Assembly: GCA_025934255.1 (NCBI GenBank)
Contig: JAICYJ010000022.1
Span: 1 to 44,830, forward strand
Length of the DNA stretch: 44,830 bases
Direction of reading: 5' to 3'
DNA from: Thermoleophilia bacterium
GTDB lineage: Bacteria; Actinomycetota; Thermoleophilia; Gaiellales; JAICJC01
Position numbers and translations under genes: made by a program. The stretch's first letter is position 1. Every line of letters begins with the position of its first letter. The notes under the pieces were generated by a model. That model made no database searches, was not told the DNA's origin, and saw only the letters and a program-made list of their open reading frames with translations. This document shows, piece by piece, positions 42,131 through 44,830 of this stretch.

Positions 42131-42180
42131 CCCGAGCCCGCGCTGACAGCCTCGTCCGAGCGAAGTAGGCTGCCTGCGGC

Positions 42181-42780
42181 ATGCGGATCTGGACGATCTC
42201 GGCAGCGGCGGGCGCAGGCGGCGAGCGGATCGGCGCCGACCTGGCCGAGGCGGCCGGAGTGCCGCTGCTGGATTTCAAGGCGCTTTCGAGCCTTCTGCCG
42301 GATCAGCTTGGAGACGTTCCCGACCTGGCGCACCTGGAGGAGCGGGTCGGCGGCCGCCTGAATGCCATCGGGCTCAGCCTGGCCATGATCGGAACCGGTT
42401 CCGCACTCGCGCTGTCGGAGCTCGAGTTCCGGCGAACGCTCCCGGAACTCGGCCGCGCGGTGCTGGGAGAAGCCGCGCGCTCGTCCTGCGTGATTCTGGC
42501 CCAGAGCGCATTCCTCGTGCTGCGCGACCACGTTTCGGCGATCCATGTGCGCATCCACGCTCCGCTTGAGTGGCGCATCGACGCATACCAGCGCGACAAC
42601 GTCGTCGATCGCCCCGCCGCTGAGCGCGCCGTCAAGCATGACGACCACATGACGCGGACGTGGGTGAAGACGATGTACCACGCGAACCTCGACGACTACT
42701 CGCTGTTCTCGGTCGTCGTTGATGCCAGCCGCTTCAGCACGCAGCGCCTCGTCGCAATGCTGTTGGCGGCATCGATCTAA
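42181..42780 (+). CDS. Cytidylate kinase-like family protein
   Basis: 199 aa. P-loop-like start MRIWTISAAAGAGGERIGAD, then LAEAAGVPLLDFKALSSLLP, SSCVILAQSAFLVLRDHVSA, VRIHAPLEWRIDAYQRDN and a tail (MYHANLDDYSLFSVVVDASR) like that of Cytidylate_kin2 proteins. The loop AAAGAGGERIG is a weakened Walker A without the usual GKS/T, so nucleotide kinase activity is doubtful. Follows the TetR gene by 50 bp. Confidence 0.75.
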   Translation: MRIWTISAAAGAGGERIGADLAEAAGVPLLDFKALSSLLPDQLGDVPDLAHLEERVGGRLNAIGLSLAMIGTGSALALSELEFRRTLPELGRAVLGEAARSSCVILAQSAFLVLRDHVSAIHVRIHAPLEWRIDAYQRDNVVDRPAAERAVKHDDHMTRTWVKTMYHANLDDYSLFSVVVDASRFSTQRLVAMLLAASI

Positions 42781-42862
42781 CCGGCTCGCCGTCGGATCAG
42801 TTCGAGGGCGCCCGATCCTGCCCCTCGTCGGCATCAAACCACTCCGGATCCTGGCCGGCCGC

Positions 42863-43569
42863 TCATCGATCCGCGACCAAAACCACGTTTCGCCTGGTCG
42901 CGCGGAACGGATAGGGCCCGGCCGGCGCGGTGAGTGCGCCGTACATCTCCTGGTAGGCGTCGAGGTACGTCTGCACCCGCTCGCGTGTCTCCCAGAGAAC
43001 CTCGCCGCGCGCCTCCCTCACCTCAACCCGGCTGAATGACCGCCGCAGCTCCCCAGGACCGTTGTCAGCGTTGAAGTCGTCAGCCGCAAGGGGGCCTCCG
43101 ACCCTCGACCACAGCTCCTGCAGATGGCCGGGGGCGTTGTAGCAGCCGACGAAGCGACCGGCCGGCGTGAGCACCCTGGCCAGCTCTGCGATCGCCAGAG
43201 CGCGGTCGTGGACGTGGTAGAGCACCCAGTTGGCCACCGCCACATCAAACGAGCCGTCCAGGAACGGCAGGTCCTGGATGTCGGCCACCTCGACACGTAG
43301 ACCCTTCGCGCTTGCGGCGTCGACGGCGGCCGGGGACAGGTCGACGCATCGCACATCGGGAGCGGTGAGGAGGGCCGCGAAGTCGCCCGAACCGCTCACC
43401 CCGCATCGAGGACGCTCGTTGGCCGCACCTCGGCGATCGCGGCCAGCGCGAGCAACCACGGATCGTCGTCTCCGCCCAACCAGGCGGTGCGATCCAGCCG
43501 GCGCATCGCCAGCCGGTCGACCGTCGCGTACTCCCGCGCGACCAGATCGCGATCACTGAGCTTCTTCAC
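42863..43569 (-). pseudogene. Class I SAM-dependent methyltransferase, frameshifted
   Basis: GTG 43569 follows GGAG at fair spacing and encodes VKKLSDRDLVAREYATVDRL ... LLALAAIAEVRPTSVLDAG, then a stop (TGA) at the motif I glycines. In the next frame the protein continues: GSGDFAALLTAPDVRCVDLS, LRVEVADIQDLPFLDGSFDV then AVANWVLYHVHDRAL, to the stop at 42863. Removing two bases (AG or GA) at about 43398-43401 gives D-A-G-C-G-S-G-D, a perfect motif I. So an otherwise whole ~235-aa methyltransferase is broken by two inserted bases, or the consensus is wrong. Same strand as the next methyltransferase, 14-bp gap. Confidence 0.75.
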
Positions 43570-43583
43570 TCGCCCATTCTCCG

Positions 43584-44366
43584 TCAGCGCAGAACCAGGA
43601 GGTCGAGCCAGTTGCATCTGATCTCGGGGTTCGCTGTGTTCTCATCCTGTCGTACGGCATCGCGGAGGCTCTCTTTACCGCGCAGGAACTCACCCTCGGT
43701 GAGATTGCGCATCGTCGTGTCGGCCTGGCGGAAGGTGTCCACCTGGCCGAGGAAGTCCGCGAGGCTGGTCGGGTACGTCTCACGAACCTGCTCGAGAGCG
43801 TCCTGGTGGAATCCGGCGGCCGCGAACGCCTTGCGCGTGTCCTTGATGGAAGGGAAGGTTTCGATCGAGCGAGCGGTCTCAGGAAACCATCGGACGAGTT
43901 CGATGCTGTCGAGCTTCAATGTTCCCAAGGGCTCGTATCTGTCCGGGAAGCCCTGTCGGATGAGGACGGGCGCACCGGGGCGGAGAACGCGGCGGATCTC
44001 GTTGGCGGCGAGCGCCAGGTCGGGGATGTGGTGAATGACGAGCGAGAGCCAGGCGGCGTCCGCCGACTCGTCCGGCAGCGGCAGGGCGCTCGCATCTCCC
44101 TCAAACACCTGGATGGCAGGTGCTCGCCGGATCTGGGCTCGCATCGCGGCCGAGGGCTCGACTGCGAGGACGCGCAGGTCGAACCAGTCACTGAAGGCCG
44201 CGGTGAAGGCGCCGGTCCCCGCTCCGATGTCCACCAGAGTCATTCCCTGCGACGGGCGCAGGTGACGTCGTACCGCCTCGCGCCACTCCCAGAGTCCGTC
44301 GCGGGGTACCTCGCGTACAGCCTTGAACGCGGCAGCGGTGCGATCGTCATAGTTGATCCTGGCCAC
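43584..44366 (-). CDS. Class I SAM-dependent methyltransferase
   Basis: About 260 aa from GTG 44366, five bases after GGAGG; GTG 44378 is an alternative. Motif I MTLVDIGAGTGAFTAAFSDW, motif II LRVLAVEPSAAMRAQIRRAP, QVFEGDASALPLPDESADAA then WLSLVIHHI, and ALAANEIRRVLRPGAPVLIR. A C-terminal helical extension (SIKDTRKAFAAAGFHQDALE ... LRDAVRQDENTANPEIRCNW) is usual for Methyltransf_11 proteins. Operon with the frameshifted methyltransferase downstream. Confidence 0.92.
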   Translation of the reverse strand: MARINYDDRTAAAFKAVREVPRDGLWEWREAVRRHLRPSQGMTLVDIGAGTGAFTAAFSDWFDLRVLAVEPSAAMRAQIRRAPAIQVFEGDASALPLPDESADAAWLSLVIHHIPDLALAANEIRRVLRPGAPVLIRQGFPDRYEPLGTLKLDSIELVRWFPETARSIETFPSIKDTRKAFAAAGFHQDALEQVRETYPTSLADFLGQVDTFRQADTTMRNLTEGEFLRGKESLRDAVRQDENTANPEIRCNWLDLLVLR

Positions 44367-44446
44367 GTATACCTCCACTCACAGCGAATAGCCATCATGC
44401 TATATCGCATGGAGGCTATCGTCAAATCCATGTCCCGAGACCCCTC

Positions 44447-44830
44447 TCAGGTGGGGAGCTGGGGCTCCACCTGCACGAGGGGAGTCGGCTTCACCCGGTA
44501 GGGACCCGCGAACGGCCGGTCCTGAACGCCGATCATCAACATCGACACCACGACCGCGGCCGCCCACAGCGTCATCGCGATTGCCGCCGTGCGCCGGTTG
44601 GCGCTGTGGACGCAGGCGATCGCGATCAGCGTGAGGATGCCGAGCGCGATCACGCCGGCCCACTTCGCCGAGTTGACCGCCGATTGGCTGATGATGATCC
44701 GCTGACGACGGGCATCCAGCGAGGTCACGATCTCGCGCTGTGCGACCACCCGGCCGGGGTTGTCGGCGGGCAACGCCAGCGCCACCTGCAGCGCCAGCGC
44801 CATCTGCGGAGGGGCCGCCACCAGCGTCGC
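44447..44830 (-). CDS. DUF4239 (bestrophin-like) membrane protein, C-terminal part (partial)
   Basis: The frame runs off the right edge; the last ~127 residues are inside. It shows SLDARRQRIIISQSAVNSAK then WAGVIALGILTLIAIACVHS (TM), RTAAIAMTLWAAAVVVSMLM then IG (TM) and the closing VQDRPFAGPYRVKPTPLVQV, the usual C-terminus of actinobacterial DUF4239 proteins. These are thought to resemble bestrophin channels, but function is unknown. Confidence 0.82.
   Translation of the reverse strand, partial: ATLVAAPPQMALALQVALALPADNPGRVVAQREIVTSLDARRQRIIISQSAVNSAKWAGVIALGILTLIAIACVHSANRRTAAIAMTLWAAAVVVSMLMIGVQDRPFAGPYRVKPTPLVQVEPQLPT

Overview
The window is about 45 kb of GC-rich, gene-dense chromosome with actinobacterial character. 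It carries three sigma-70 family factors with RsbV/RsbW partners, IF-1 next to a cold-shock protein, TetR/MarR/HxlR regulators, and many GTG or TTG starts. The gene mix (SigB/F cassettes, kbl-tdh, methanethiol oxidase, alpha/beta-hydrolase/cyclase fusion, Nramp-like protein beside an MgtE_N-CBS protein) fits a soil actinobacterium, perhaps of class Thermoleophilia. That placement is inference. No rRNA, tRNA, CRISPR array, insertion sequence or prophage was recognised.

Layout. 1-3,980: the tail of a glutamine synthetase, a few small ORFs, a NarL-type two-component pair with two matching palindromes that look like its operators, and a tatA gene broken by one base. 3,979-8,303: kbl-tdh (threonine to glycine plus acetyl-CoA) divergent from a trimethylamine-dehydrogenase-family flavoprotein. 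8,321-13,134: a stress-sigma island with RsbV, two RsbW kinases, two degenerate RsbW-like proteins, two SigB/F-type sigma factors and one group-2 sigma factor. It appears to be a duplicated cassette. 13,324-19,043: a tandem HxlR-like regulator, a frameshifted VOC protein, YciI-like, HD-domain, FMN reductase, YceI/MarR pair, class III aminotransferase and SDR. 19,362-25,240: infA, cold-shock gene, sulfotransferase, MetE-like protein, aldo/keto reductase, then a non-canonical Nramp-type permease paired with a soluble PRC-MgtE_N-CBS protein.

25,267-29,295: the most interesting locus. An agmatine-deiminase-family gene, a fused urease gamma/beta subunit and a urease alpha-like subunit form one operon, divergent from a TetR gene with a clear palindromic operator. 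No urease accessory genes are in the window, and the alpha-like subunit keeps the metal ligands but has changed substrate-pocket and flap residues. A plausible but unproven role is agmatine to N-carbamoylputrescine to putrescine, with a urease fold replacing the usual amidase.

29,344-34,612: SRPBCC protein, methanethiol oxidase (SBP56), small ABM-like protein, sulfide:quinone-reductase-like flavoprotein, membrane methyltransferase and a GcvT-like protein, possibly a C1/sulfur group. 34,628-44,830: AlkZ-like winged-helix protein, a degraded hydrolase-cyclase fusion, K+ channel, DUF1801, GFA and YjbR-like proteins, a DHA2 transporter with a small membrane protein, three methyltransferases (one frameshifted), a second TetR gene whose TTG start lies inside a palindrome, a cytidylate-kinase-like protein and a partial DUF4239 protein.

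Four genes carry reading-frame breaks (tatA, VOC, cyclase fusion, methyltransferase). Whether these are real pseudogenes or consensus errors cannot be settled from the sequence alone.
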